Assembly (NCBI GenBank): GCA_038318565.1
Contig: JBBQCI010000006.1
Coordinates: forward strand, 10,031-74,030
Origin: UBA11346 sp038318565
GTDB lineage: Bacteria > Planctomycetota > UBA11346
Direction of reading: 5' to 3'
DNA length: 64,000 nucleotides
In this document: positions 50,599-58,628 of the stretch, piece after piece
How positions within the stretch are numbered: position 1 is the stretch's first letter
Layout of the letters: the number at the start of each line of letters is the position of its first letter
Program-made: the position numbers and the translations under genes
The notes under the pieces: model-generated
The model's input: only the letters and a program-made list of their open reading frames with translations
What the model was told of the DNA's origin: nothing
Databases searched by the model: none

Positions 50599-52206
50599 AT
50601 GGAACCAGCCCTCGACGCCATCCTCGCCCGTGAAACCGCCCGCAGGCGTACTTTTGCGATCATCAGCCACCCGGACGCAGGTAAGACTACCCTGACCGAG
50701 AAGCTGCTGCTGTATTCCGGGCTGCTGCGCACCGCTGGCATGGTCAAGAACCGCAAGGGCGGCAAGCTGGCGACTTCCGACTGGATGTCGATGGAGCAGG
50801 AACGCGGCATCTCGATCACCTCGTCGGCGATGCAGTTTGAATACCGCGGCCATGTCATCAACGTCCTCGATACGCCTGGGCACCAGGATTTCTCGGCCGA
50901 CACCTACCGCACTCTTACTGCTGCCGACTGCGCGATCATGGTCCTGGATGCCGCCAAGGGCGTCGAGACCCAGACCCGCAAGCTGTTCGCGGTGTGCAAG
51001 TTGCGTGGCATCCCCGTGCTGACCTTCATCAACAAGCTCGACCTGCCCTCGCGCAGCCCGCTCGAACTGATGGCCGAGGTCGAGGAGGTGCTCGGTATCC
51101 AGGCCAGCGCGATCAACTGGCCAATTGGCAGCGGCCGTGAATTCATCGGCGTGGCTGACCGTCGCACCCGCGAACTGGCCCTGTTCCAGAAGACCTCGAT
51201 CGGTGGTGCCCAGCGCGCCGCCATGCGCGTCATCCCGCTGGCCTCGGCCGAGGCCGAAGAAGCGATCCCAGCCGAGCAACGCAAGCAGCTCGCTGAGGAT
51301 CTCGAAATGCTGGAAATCGCCGGCAATCCCTTCACCGTGGAAGCGTTCCTGGGCAGCCGGGTGACGCCGGTGTTCTTCGGCTCGGCGCTGACCAACTTCG
51401 GCATCGAGCCGTTCTTCGACGCGTTTGTCGAATTGGCCCCGCCGCCCAGTTCGCGCGAGGTGCTGACTACCGAGGGTAGCGAATCGCTCGACCCGGTGGC
51501 GGCACCGTTCTCGGCCTACGTGTTCAAGATCCAGGCCAACATGAACCCCAAACACCGCGACCAGATGGCGTTCATCCGCATCTGCAGCGGCCGGTTCGAG
51601 CGCGACCTGGTGGTCAAGCATGTGCGTGGTGGTCAGGTGATACGGGAAGTCCGCCTATCACGTCCCCAAACCCTGGTGGCCCGCGACCGGAATACCCTCG
51701 ACGAGGCCTTCCCCGGGGACGTGGTCGGCCTGATCAATGCGGGTTTCGCGATCGGCGACACCCTGGCGGTCAAGGCCGGGTTCGAACATCAGCCACTTCC
51801 GCAGTTTCCGCCCGAGCACTTCGCCCGCATCGAGCCGTCCGACCTGACCAAGCGCAAGGGCTTCGACAAGGGCATGGAGACCCTGGCTGGCGAGGGCGCT
51901 GTGCAGGTGCTGCGCAGCTACGACAACCCGATCGCCAACCCGTTCATCGCTGCGGTCGGCCGACTGCAGTTCGAAGTGCTGCAATACCGGCTGAAGGACG
52001 AGTGGAATGTCGAAACCAGCCTGTCGGCCCTGCCGTATGCGTGCAGCGGCTGGTTGCAGGGGGACATCGCGACCTTCACACCGACGCCTGGTTCCCAAGT
52101 CGCCAAGGATGCACGTGGCCGCATCGTGGTGCTGTTCCCCAGCGAATGGGACCGCCAATACTGCCTGCGCCAAAACCCAGGACACCAGTTGCTGGACTTT
52201 GCATGA
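50599..52206 (+). CDS. prfC: Peptide chain release factor 3
   Basis: A 535-residue GTPase that recycles RF1/RF2 after termination. G motifs: SHPDAGKTT (G1), GISITSSA (G2), DTPGHQDFS (G3), INKLDLPSR (G4) and GSALTNFGIEPFF (G5 region). RF3-specific stretches are KNRKGGKLATSDWMSMEQERG, split here as KNRKGGKLA and SDWMSMEQERG, and LQFEVLQYRLKDEWNVE. The length matches E. coli RF3 (529). The start ATG 50599 follows a hairpin with only four bases between, so no classical ribosome binding site is available. It is coupled to ybeY by ATGA. Confidence 0.96.
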   Translation: MEPALDAILARETARRRTFAIISHPDAGKTTLTEKLLLYSGLLRTAGMVKNRKGGKLATSDWMSMEQERGISITSSAMQFEYRGHVINVLDTPGHQDFSADTYRTLTAADCAIMVLDAAKGVETQTRKLFAVCKLRGIPVLTFINKLDLPSRSPLELMAEVEEVLGIQASAINWPIGSGREFIGVADRRTRELALFQKTSIGGAQRAAMRVIPLASAEAEEAIPAEQRKQLAEDLEMLEIAGNPFTVEAFLGSRVTPVFFGSALTNFGIEPFFDAFVELAPPPSSREVLTTEGSESLDPVAAPFSAYVFKIQANMNPKHRDQMAFIRICSGRFERDLVVKHVRGGQVIREVRLSRPQTLVARDRNTLDEAFPGDVVGLINAGFAIGDTLAVKAGFEHQPLPQFPPEHFARIEPSDLTKRKGFDKGMETLAGEGAVQVLRSYDNPIANPFIAAVGRLQFEVLQYRLKDEWNVETSLSALPYACSGWLQGDIATFTPTPGSQVAKDARGRIVVLFPSEWDRQYCLRQNPGHQLLDFA

Positions 52207-52685
52207 GCAAGGCGGCCCGACCAGCCAGGACGGTATCGGGTCGTCCACGCTGCCATGTCGAATGGAGCGGCCTGGAGGTGTCCGTCGCTGCGCGCAGCCT
52301 GGCTGAACGTGCGGTCGAGCTGGCGCTCAAGCGCGATAAACTGCGCCAGCGCAGCCTGTGCGTGCTCGTCGTCGATGATGCAGAGAGTGCCAAGCTGCAT
52401 GATACGCATTTCGCTGATGCCACGCCCACTGACGTGATGAGTTTCCCTGATGGATCGCCAGACCCGTCTTTGGGACTGACCCGACTGGGCGATCTTGCCA
52501 TTGGCCTCGATGTCGCACGTCGCGTTGCGGCGCAGCGTGGCCGACCGATCGACGAGGAACTCGCCCTCTACGTTCTTCACGGAACGCTTCATTTATTGGG
52601 CTACGACGACATCGACGATAGCGATTGTGACGAGATGTGGGCGCTCCAGCGTGCCGTCATGGGCGACCTGGGCGTTACCATCTAG
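52203..52685 (+). CDS. ybeY: Endoribonuclease YbeY
   Basis: A 160-residue zinc-dependent RNase for rRNA maturation and ribosome quality control. N-terminal part with LCVLVVDDAESAKLHDTHF, then TDVMSFPDG and GDLAIGLDVARR, and the metal motif HGTLHLLGYDD. The family motif is HGxLHLxGYDH, so the third zinc-binding His is Asp here. The ATG overlaps the prfC stop (ATGA). Usual partners phoH and lnt are not near. It is followed by a GC-rich repeat of palindromic type. Confidence 0.93.
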   Translation: MSKAARPARTVSGRPRCHVEWSGLEVSVAARSLAERAVELALKRDKLRQRSLCVLVVDDAESAKLHDTHFADATPTDVMSFPDGSPDPSLGLTRLGDLAIGLDVARRVAAQRGRPIDEELALYVLHGTLHLLGYDDIDDSDCDEMWALQRAVMGDLGVTI

Positions 52686-52697
52686 CTGTTTGTTCGC

Positions 52698-52739
52698 GGG
52701 GCTCTGCCCCACGTCCCCGCCGGAGGCTGCCGCCCCCGG
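52698..52739. repeat. GC-rich double-palindrome intergenic element (REP-like)
   Basis: Two hairpins in tandem: ggggc-tct-gcccc (52698-52710) and ccggaggc-tgcc-gcccccgg (52720-52739), between ybeY and the LacI gene. Such 'GGGGCTCTGCCCC...CCGGAGGC' blocks occur as dispersed intergenic repeats in several GC-rich genomes. It may also end the prfC-ybeY transcript. Confidence 0.5.
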
Positions 52740-52912
52740 AGCCCCCGCTACGCCCGGCTCACTGACGTTCGCCGATCGCGGGCACGGCGTCCGTAGAGGC
52801 GTGCTCGGCTGCGGCCAAGCTGCGCCTGCGCCGCCATCGATGCACACGCTACGGATGTCGCGCACACGCTTCGGATAGGATCGGGCGGTGGCAATGGCGT
52901 GTGGGTGGGCTA

Positions 52913-52924
52913 GAAAGCGCTTCC
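52913..52924 (+). promoter_or_regulatory. LacI-family operator at the start codon
   Basis: GAAAGCGCTTCC, with palindromic core AAGCGCTT (52915-52922), is like the LacI/GalR-family consensus TGAAAGCGCTTTCA. It directly touches the ATG (52925) of a LacI-type regulator, so autoregulation is likely. Confidence 0.65.
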
Positions 52925-53914
52925 ATGACCACGGATGGCAAGGCCACGATCTATGACATTGCCCGTCGTGCCCATGTCGGCATCGCGACGGTCAGCCGTG
53001 TCTTGAATGGCAGCAGCCGGGTTGCCGAGCCAACCCGGCTGGCCGTGCGCCGTGCGGTCGAGGAACTCGGCTGGCGTCCAAGCAGGGCAGCCCGCCGCCT
53101 GGCTGCGCGTGGGGCGGAACGCCCCCGTCTCGCCGCCCTGATGCCGCTGTTCAGCGCCAATTTCTACCACGCGGTGACCAGTCCGCTGGCCGGTGGCCTG
53201 GCAGCGGCCGGCATCGATCTGGCTATCTATGACGTTCCCGACCGGGAGATGAAGAACCGGCTGCTCGACCGCATCCTCGCCGAGCGTGCCTGCGAACTGC
53301 TCATGTTGTGTTCGATGCGTATCGGTTCCGAACGCATGACCCAGTTGCGCAGCCTGAACATGCCGACGATTTTCGTCGATCTGGCCCAGGAGGGCTTTCC
53401 TTCGGTCTCGGTCGACAATCGGGAGGGTCCTCGCATGCAGTACCGCTTCCTCCGCGAGCGGGGCTGCAAGCGCATCGGCTATGTCGGTGGGCCACTTGAT
53501 GCACATGCCTACCGCGATCGTGAAGAGGGTTTCCGTGCCGTGGCCGGACCGGATGCCCACATTGAAATCGCCACTGCGATGACCGTCGCCGAGGGTCGCG
53601 CGGCCTTCGTCCGGCTGCTGGCCCGCGACAAACGCATCGACGGGGTCGTCTGCGTGAACGACATCCCGGCTATCGGGGTGGTAGAGGAAGCCCGGCAGCG
53701 CAAGCGTCGGGTACCCCAGGATGTCCAGGTCATCGGCTATGATGATCAGCCGCTGATGGACGTCTTTGGCCTGACGACCGTGCGGCAGCCGCTACCGGAG
53801 TTTGGCGACTGGGCGTTGAACGCGATCCGCCGTTTAGCGGTCGAGCCCGCCACTCCGGTTGCCAGCGCCCGTCTGGCCCTGACCATCATCGAACGGGGCA
53901 CCACTCGCTCCTAG
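52925..53914 (+). CDS. LacI/GalR-family transcription regulator
   Basis: A 329-residue regulator: helix-turn-helix (TIYDIARRAHVGIATVSRVL, then NGSSRVAEPT) and hinge helix at about 48-58 (SRAARRLAARG), followed by the periplasmic-binding-protein-like core (LAALMPLFSANFYHAV...; YRFLRERGCKRIGYVGG; DIPAIGVVEEARQRKRRVP; QVIGYDDQPLMDVFGLTTV). The ligand is probably a sugar or sugar derivative. The operator at 52913-52924 lies against the start. GTG 52901 in frame would give eight more residues, but would put the operator in the coding part. No target gene adjoins it; the next gene is a nucleotide kinase. Confidence 0.93.
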   Translation: MTTDGKATIYDIARRAHVGIATVSRVLNGSSRVAEPTRLAVRRAVEELGWRPSRAARRLAARGAERPRLAALMPLFSANFYHAVTSPLAGGLAAAGIDLAIYDVPDREMKNRLLDRILAERACELLMLCSMRIGSERMTQLRSLNMPTIFVDLAQEGFPSVSVDNREGPRMQYRFLRERGCKRIGYVGGPLDAHAYRDREEGFRAVAGPDAHIEIATAMTVAEGRAAFVRLLARDKRIDGVVCVNDIPAIGVVEEARQRKRRVPQDVQVIGYDDQPLMDVFGLTTVRQPLPEFGDWALNAIRRLAVEPATPVASARLALTIIERGTTRS

Positions 53915-53969
53915 AGGGAGCGTTGGTCGGGCTCGGCAAGCCACTGGTGCCGTGCGCATTTCCCCCACG

Positions 53970-55193
53970 ATGCCGGGCATGGCCCTGCCCGCCCCGCCGC
54001 TCAACAAACCGCACGATCACCACGCCGTCGACGCCGTCTACGAACAGGCCTCGACCATCTTCCGCATCGCCTGGTCGGCCATTCACGACCGCGTCGAACG
54101 CGGCGAGGCCCGCCTGCCCCGCGAGATCATTTGGCTAGGCGGCGCACCTGGCGCAGGCAAAGGCACCAACACCCCGTTCATCCTGCGGGAACGAGGCATC
54201 TCAGTTCCCCCGATCGTCACCAGCGATCTGCTGACCTCGCCCGAAATGAAGCGTTTGAAGGATGCCGGCAACCTGGTTGGCGATGCTGATGTCGTGCGGC
54301 TATTGTTCGAACGGCTGCTTGATCCGCTACATGCCACCGGGGTGATCGTCGACGGGTTCCCACGCACCCGCGTTCAGGTCGAATGCGTGAAGCTCCTCTA
54401 CCAGCGCATGCTCGATCTGCGTGCCCAGCATCGCCATGGCCCGCTGGGGGCCTGCTTTCCCAAGCCAATCTTCCAGATCGTGGTGCTGTACGTGGAAGAA
54501 AAGGAGTCGGTCGAGCGCCAGCTGAAACGTGGCAGATCGATCATCGCCGCCAACCAGCGGGTGCGCGAGACGGGCGAGGGGCAGCTGCAGGAGGAGCGCG
54601 CCACCGACATGGCCGAGGATGCCTGCCGCAAGCGCTACCGGGTGTTCATGGAGCAGACCTATGCCGTGCTGCAGAGCCTGAAACAGCATTTCCACTTCCA
54701 CGTCATCAACGCGCAGGGCGATCTGGCCTCGGTCGAACGCGCGATCATCAGCGAGTTTCAATACCAGAGCTCGCTTGAACTGGATGACGAGACCTTCGAC
54801 GCCATCCATCACATCCCGCTCGCCAGTGAGATCGTGGTCGCCGCTCGCCAGCATCTCGTCGAACGCCTTGAGGGATACCAGCGCGACCAGGATGAGCTGT
54901 TCCACCGGGTCGTTTCGGTCATCGATCGTGACTTTGTTCCGGTCATCCTGCTCCATGCCATGACCGGTCTGGCCAAGATCACCAGCGACAATGAATTATT
55001 CGCCGACCCGCGGACTATGGCCATGCTGGTCGACGTCCTCAACGAGCGCGGCTACCGCACCACTGCGACGGTCGAGAGCCGCGAGGTCCCCAGCCGCATC
55101 GATCCGGTGACCCACTACATCATCTGCACCAAAAAACCGCGCTATCGTTTCGAGCTGCGCTTCCAGGGCTCGCAGATCCGTCGCGGCATCTGA
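53970..55193 (+). CDS. Nucleoside monophosphate (adenylate-like) kinase with C-terminal extension
   Basis: A protein of about 407 residues. The N-terminal 240 residues are an adenylate-kinase-type domain: P-loop LGGAPGAGKGTN, VDGFPRTRVQVECV and RYRVFMEQT. The insert (QRVRETGEGQLQEERATDMAEDACRK, split as RETGEGQLQEERATD and MAEDACRK) replaces the usual LID. The last 150 residues (about 255-407) form an unrecognised domain (DFVPVILLHAMTGLAKITSD, RGYRTTATVESREV). E. coli Adk is 214 residues, so this is a fusion. The start is uncertain: GTG 53952, ATG 53970 or ATG 53979. It would phosphorylate a nucleotide; the role of the extra domain is unknown. Confidence 0.82.
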   Translation: MPGMALPAPPLNKPHDHHAVDAVYEQASTIFRIAWSAIHDRVERGEARLPREIIWLGGAPGAGKGTNTPFILRERGISVPPIVTSDLLTSPEMKRLKDAGNLVGDADVVRLLFERLLDPLHATGVIVDGFPRTRVQVECVKLLYQRMLDLRAQHRHGPLGACFPKPIFQIVVLYVEEKESVERQLKRGRSIIAANQRVRETGEGQLQEERATDMAEDACRKRYRVFMEQTYAVLQSLKQHFHFHVINAQGDLASVERAIISEFQYQSSLELDDETFDAIHHIPLASEIVVAARQHLVERLEGYQRDQDELFHRVVSVIDRDFVPVILLHAMTGLAKITSDNELFADPRTMAMLVDVLNERGYRTTATVESREVPSRIDPVTHYIICTKKPRYRFELRFQGSQIRRGI

Positions 55194-55208
55194 CGCCGGA
55201 ACCTGACC

Positions 55209-55967
55209 TTAGGTCTGGAGGATTCCAAGGCGCTGGAGGATGGCCTGGTAGCTCTGGTGTTCGTGGAACAGGTCGGCGAGCCGCCTGGCTAATTCCTGGT
55301 CTTCCAAGGCCCGAGCCAGCCGTGGAGCCTGCGCGGTACCGTCGAGAACCTCGCGCAGGACCTGGGCGATGATGGCGCGTTCGCCGACCGGATGGGCTGC
55401 CGGCTCCTTCGGTTTGACCGCCTCCGCCTCCCGATTTTCGGTACGCCTGCCAAGGCTGGCAACCGGCGGTGGCGGCGGTGCGGCGATGTTCAGGACCAGG
55501 GCAAGTAACTCTGACAGGAGGGGGCCGGTGCCATCGGGACCATGCGCAGGCACCACGACTTCGCGTCCCTGCAGAGCCTGCATGAGCACGCCGCGAGAGC
55601 GGGACATCTCGTCAGTCATCCACGAGCCGGCCAGCTGCTGGATCTGCAGGTCGCGATCGCGGGTGCGGATGGTCGCGTCGAGATCGTCGATCCGGGCATG
55701 CAGGTCGCGCGTGCGCTCGCCGGCCACCGGGACCAGCGCCTCAAGCAGGCGTCGTTGCAGCGACAGGTCGGGCAGTTGACCGGCTGGCAGGGCGGTCAAT
55801 TCTGTCGCCAAGCCAGCGGTGTGTTCGAGGAACTGCGCCCCCTCGACGCTGCGTTCGTCCTCGCGGAAGCCATGCGAGATCGTCGTCCACAGCTGGACGA
55901 TGGCTCGACCCAGGGCCTCGCGATCGGCCAGGGTGCGCTTGCCGGCAAACACGTCGGTGATGGCCAT
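55209..55967 (-). CDS. Hypothetical helical protein
   Basis: Not recognised. The 252-residue product is mostly alpha-helical with charged, Leu-rich segments (LQRRLLEALVPVAGERTRDLHARIDDL) and a central Pro-rich linker (APPPPPVASLGRR). No signal peptide or membrane span. It ends a long minus-strand run after an ABC ATPase gene (80 bases before it). It might be cotranscribed. Function unknown. Confidence 0.6.
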   Translation of the reverse strand: MAITDVFAGKRTLADREALGRAIVQLWTTISHGFREDERSVEGAQFLEHTAGLATELTALPAGQLPDLSLQRRLLEALVPVAGERTRDLHARIDDLDATIRTRDRDLQIQQLAGSWMTDEMSRSRGVLMQALQGREVVVPAHGPDGTGPLLSELLALVLNIAAPPPPPVASLGRRTENREAEAVKPKEPAAHPVGERAIIAQVLREVLDGTAQAPRLARALEDQELARRLADLFHEHQSYQAILQRLGILQT

Positions 55968-56046
55968 GATATGACCATAGATGGGATCGGGCCTCGGCCA
56001 GCGGCGATACGGTCAGCAACCAGGCCGGCCACTCACTGAGCCTGGC

Positions 56047-57024
56047 CTACTGCACCTGACCCTTGGTGAGGTGCAGGAACGCGTCCTCGAGATTGCGTCC
56101 ACGGGCAGCGAAACGGGCGACCGGCAGGCCAGCTTCGACTAGGGTCTTCAGCAGGGCGGCATGATCGCTGTCACCGCCCCCGGCGGAGAGGGTGGCGAAG
56201 CGTCCGCTGACCTGGACGTCGGTAACGCCTGGACGTTCCGCGAGTATTTCGCGGAAGCGCGGGTGCTCGGCGGACAGGGCGATCTCAATGGTGGCAGGCA
56301 GGGTGTCGTCCGGCCCGGCTGATTCACGCGCCGCCATGGCTGCGCCGCGCACTTGGGCGACAGTGCCGGCTGCTACCAAACGGCCGCGTTCAATGATCGC
56401 CACCGAGGTGCACAGCTCTTCCAGCTCGGCGAGGATGTGTGAGCTAATCAGCACGGCCTTGCCCTGGCGGGCAAGCGCGCGGAGAAGGTCGCGGAATTCG
56501 ATGCGGGCACGCGGATCAAGGCCGGCACTAGGTTCGTCCAGGATCAGCACCTTGGGATCGTGGACTAGACAGCGGGCGAGCGACAGCCGTTGCTTCATGC
56601 CCTTGCTCAGGCTGGTGGCGGGTTTGCTGGCGATGCCGTCCAGTTGGCAGAAACCCATCACGCTGTCGACCGCACGGCTGCGGGCTGCACCGGTAAGGCC
56701 ATAGGCTCGGCCGAAGAAGTCGACGTACTCGGCCACCGTCGCGTCTGGGAAGGGCTCGAAATGATCCGGCATGAAGCCGATGGTGCGGCGGACGCGATCG
56801 GCGTCATCGACGGTCGACAGTCCGTCGACCAGGCAGTCGCCGGCGTTGGGCAGATCGAGGGTTGCCAGAACGCGCATGGTCGTCGACTTGCCCGCACCAT
56901 TAGGGCCAATGAAGCCCATGATGGAACCGGATTCGAAGGCGAACGATACATCGACCACCGCGTCGACGCGCTGCGGACCCCAGCCGAAATGGCGATGGAG
57001 ATGGCGAACCTCGACAAGTGGCAT
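56047..57024 (-). CDS. ABC transporter ATP-binding protein (export-type, permease not in view)
   Basis: A 325-residue single ABC domain of the CcmA/GldA/NatA type: Walker A GPNGAGKST, Q-loop FMPDHFEPFPDATV (an extended, unusual form), signature LSKGMKQR, Walker B VLILDEPSAGLDP, H-loop ISSHI. A C-terminal extension of 100 residues follows. It overlaps the exported-protein gene upstream (TGATG) and is in the MoxR operon. In Bacteroidota and PVC bacteria such ATPases work with GldF/GldG-type permeases, but none is adjacent here. The transported substance is unknown. Confidence 0.9.
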   Translation of the reverse strand: MPLVEVRHLHRHFGWGPQRVDAVVDVSFAFESGSIMGFIGPNGAGKSTTMRVLATLDLPNAGDCLVDGLSTVDDADRVRRTIGFMPDHFEPFPDATVAEYVDFFGRAYGLTGAARSRAVDSVMGFCQLDGIASKPATSLSKGMKQRLSLARCLVHDPKVLILDEPSAGLDPRARIEFRDLLRALARQGKAVLISSHILAELEELCTSVAIIERGRLVAAGTVAQVRGAAMAARESAGPDDTLPATIEIALSAEHPRFREILAERPGVTDVQVSGRFATLSAGGGDSDHAALLKTLVEAGLPVARFAARGRNLEDAFLHLTKGQVQ

Positions 57025-58628
57025 CAAAATGCTCCTGGCGAAGCGGCCGCAGGCATGAGCGTCCCGATTGCCCAGGCTTCGATCGGTTCACGATCCTGAG
57101 CGGTTGGCCCGGGCACCGGATGCAACGGTTGAGCTAACCGCGCCACCCACGATCCGGCGATCCGGCCTGCGCCGTTCAGGGCCAGGCGGGCATCCAGACC
57201 AAGGCGGCGGACATCCGGAGTCGGCGCAGCGCGCTGCGAGGGGATCAGGTCCTGTTCGGCTCCGGGAGCAAGTCCAGTCGCCTGCCAGCCGAGCCCGGCG
57301 CTGTCGATCCAATGCAGTTCGCGGATCTCGACATCCAACCCGTTGCCGACCTGCCAGCCACCAGCGCTGCGCACGATGCTGATCCGCCGGCGTTCAGGAC
57401 GGGCCTGGGTGCAGGCCAACTGGCGGTTCACCCGGGCCGGGATCCAGCTGCCCAAGACGCTCTGACCCTGACGCCAGTCGAGTTCCAGCGCGGGCCGGTC
57501 ACGTCGCCATCGATTGTCGTAGTCCGCCTCGTCCATGGGTTGCAGACGGTCTTCGCGGTCGAGGGCGAATGGTCCGGGCGCAATGCCGCAGAACCAGGTG
57601 ATCCCATGAAACACGCTGGTGCGTTGGGCCTCTAGGTCGATCAGCGCGATCTGCATCGCCGAGCGCTGTTTGCCGATGCCGTCTGAGGCGAGTGCGATGA
57701 CGATCAGCAGCGCGCAGGTGCCCAGGCTGATCAGCGGGGTGGTGATCAGCAGCAGCCACGGCTGCCTGCGGCGGATCGTCCACCACAGGTTGAGTGGCCC
57801 TGCGACCACCGCGAAGGTAATCGCCAGGGTAAGGAACCAGCCGGTCGGCAGTTCGGAGGTACCTGGGACCGGATGGTTGACGGGTCGGCCGTCGGCAGTC
57901 CGTACACTGGTCAGGCGGGTGATCAGGGCAGGCTGGTCTGCCGTCCCAGGGTCGAGGACAGTGACGATGGCGCCGAGCTTGCGCCAGGCGGGCTCACTGG
58001 CGGCGTCGCTGACAAACAGAGCTCCGCCGAGGCGCGTCCAGGTGGCGATAGCCTCACGCTGGGCCTGATTCAGGCCAACTTCGCCGTTGGGGGTGGTGAC
58101 CAGGGTCATCCACGCTGGCCAACCCTGCCAGCGGTCGGGCAGCGCATCGCCGGCAATGCGGCGCACGCGTTCACCGCCGCTGGAGCGGTAGCTGCGCCCA
58201 CTGCTGTGGGACTCGGTGACCTTCTCCTCGATCAGCTTCTTCAGGGCTGGTACTGGCAGCTGTTCGCTGGGGTCGAGGGCAACGAGATCGATGGCGAGAT
58301 GCTCGATGGTGACTGGGACACCTTCCTCGCCCCGTTCATTGTCGGATCGCCAGCGCAGCACCGGCGAGCCGTATCCCGGATTGCATGGTAGCAGCACGGT
58401 GGTGCTGGTGGTTCGCCCCGGTTCGACCCGCACGCTGGCAGTTGCCCGCGATTCCCCGAGCTGGACTTCAAGGCGCACGTCGACCGGTGCGATCAGCGCC
58501 TCTATGCGGACTTGGACCGGGGTGTAACCGTCCTTGTCCTCCCACACGCACGAGGCATCGACGCGTACCTCTCCGCTCCAGGCGAGGCAGCACACGGCGA
58601 CAAGCAGGCAGATTCTGCCAGCGTTCAC
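57024..58628 (-). CDS. Exported protein with central membrane spans, MoxR-operon member
   Basis: Not assigned to a named family. The 534-residue protein starts with GTG 58628, inside the moxR end (GTGA). It has a signal peptide (GRICLLVAVCCLAWSGE), a periplasmic part of about 290 residues with beta-rich stretches (VQVRIEALIAPVDVRLEVQL) and an ATPase-adjacent-like glutamine-amidotransferase-like fold possible around GGALFVSDAASEP. Two spans (about 300-360: FLTLAITFAVVAGPLNLWW and LITTPLISLGTCALLIVIAL) are followed by a C-terminal periplasmic region. Such proteins are common between moxR and ABC genes in PVC genomes. It is translationally coupled on both sides. Confidence 0.72.
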   Translation of the reverse strand: MNAGRICLLVAVCCLAWSGEVRVDASCVWEDKDGYTPVQVRIEALIAPVDVRLEVQLGESRATASVRVEPGRTTSTTVLLPCNPGYGSPVLRWRSDNERGEEGVPVTIEHLAIDLVALDPSEQLPVPALKKLIEEKVTESHSSGRSYRSSGGERVRRIAGDALPDRWQGWPAWMTLVTTPNGEVGLNQAQREAIATWTRLGGALFVSDAASEPAWRKLGAIVTVLDPGTADQPALITRLTSVRTADGRPVNHPVPGTSELPTGWFLTLAITFAVVAGPLNLWWTIRRRQPWLLLITTPLISLGTCALLIVIALASDGIGKQRSAMQIALIDLEAQRTSVFHGITWFCGIAPGPFALDREDRLQPMDEADYDNRWRRDRPALELDWRQGQSVLGSWIPARVNRQLACTQARPERRRISIVRSAGGWQVGNGLDVEIRELHWIDSAGLGWQATGLAPGAEQDLIPSQRAAPTPDVRRLGLDARLALNGAGRIAGSWVARLAQPLHPVPGPTAQDREPIEAWAIGTLMPAAASPGAF

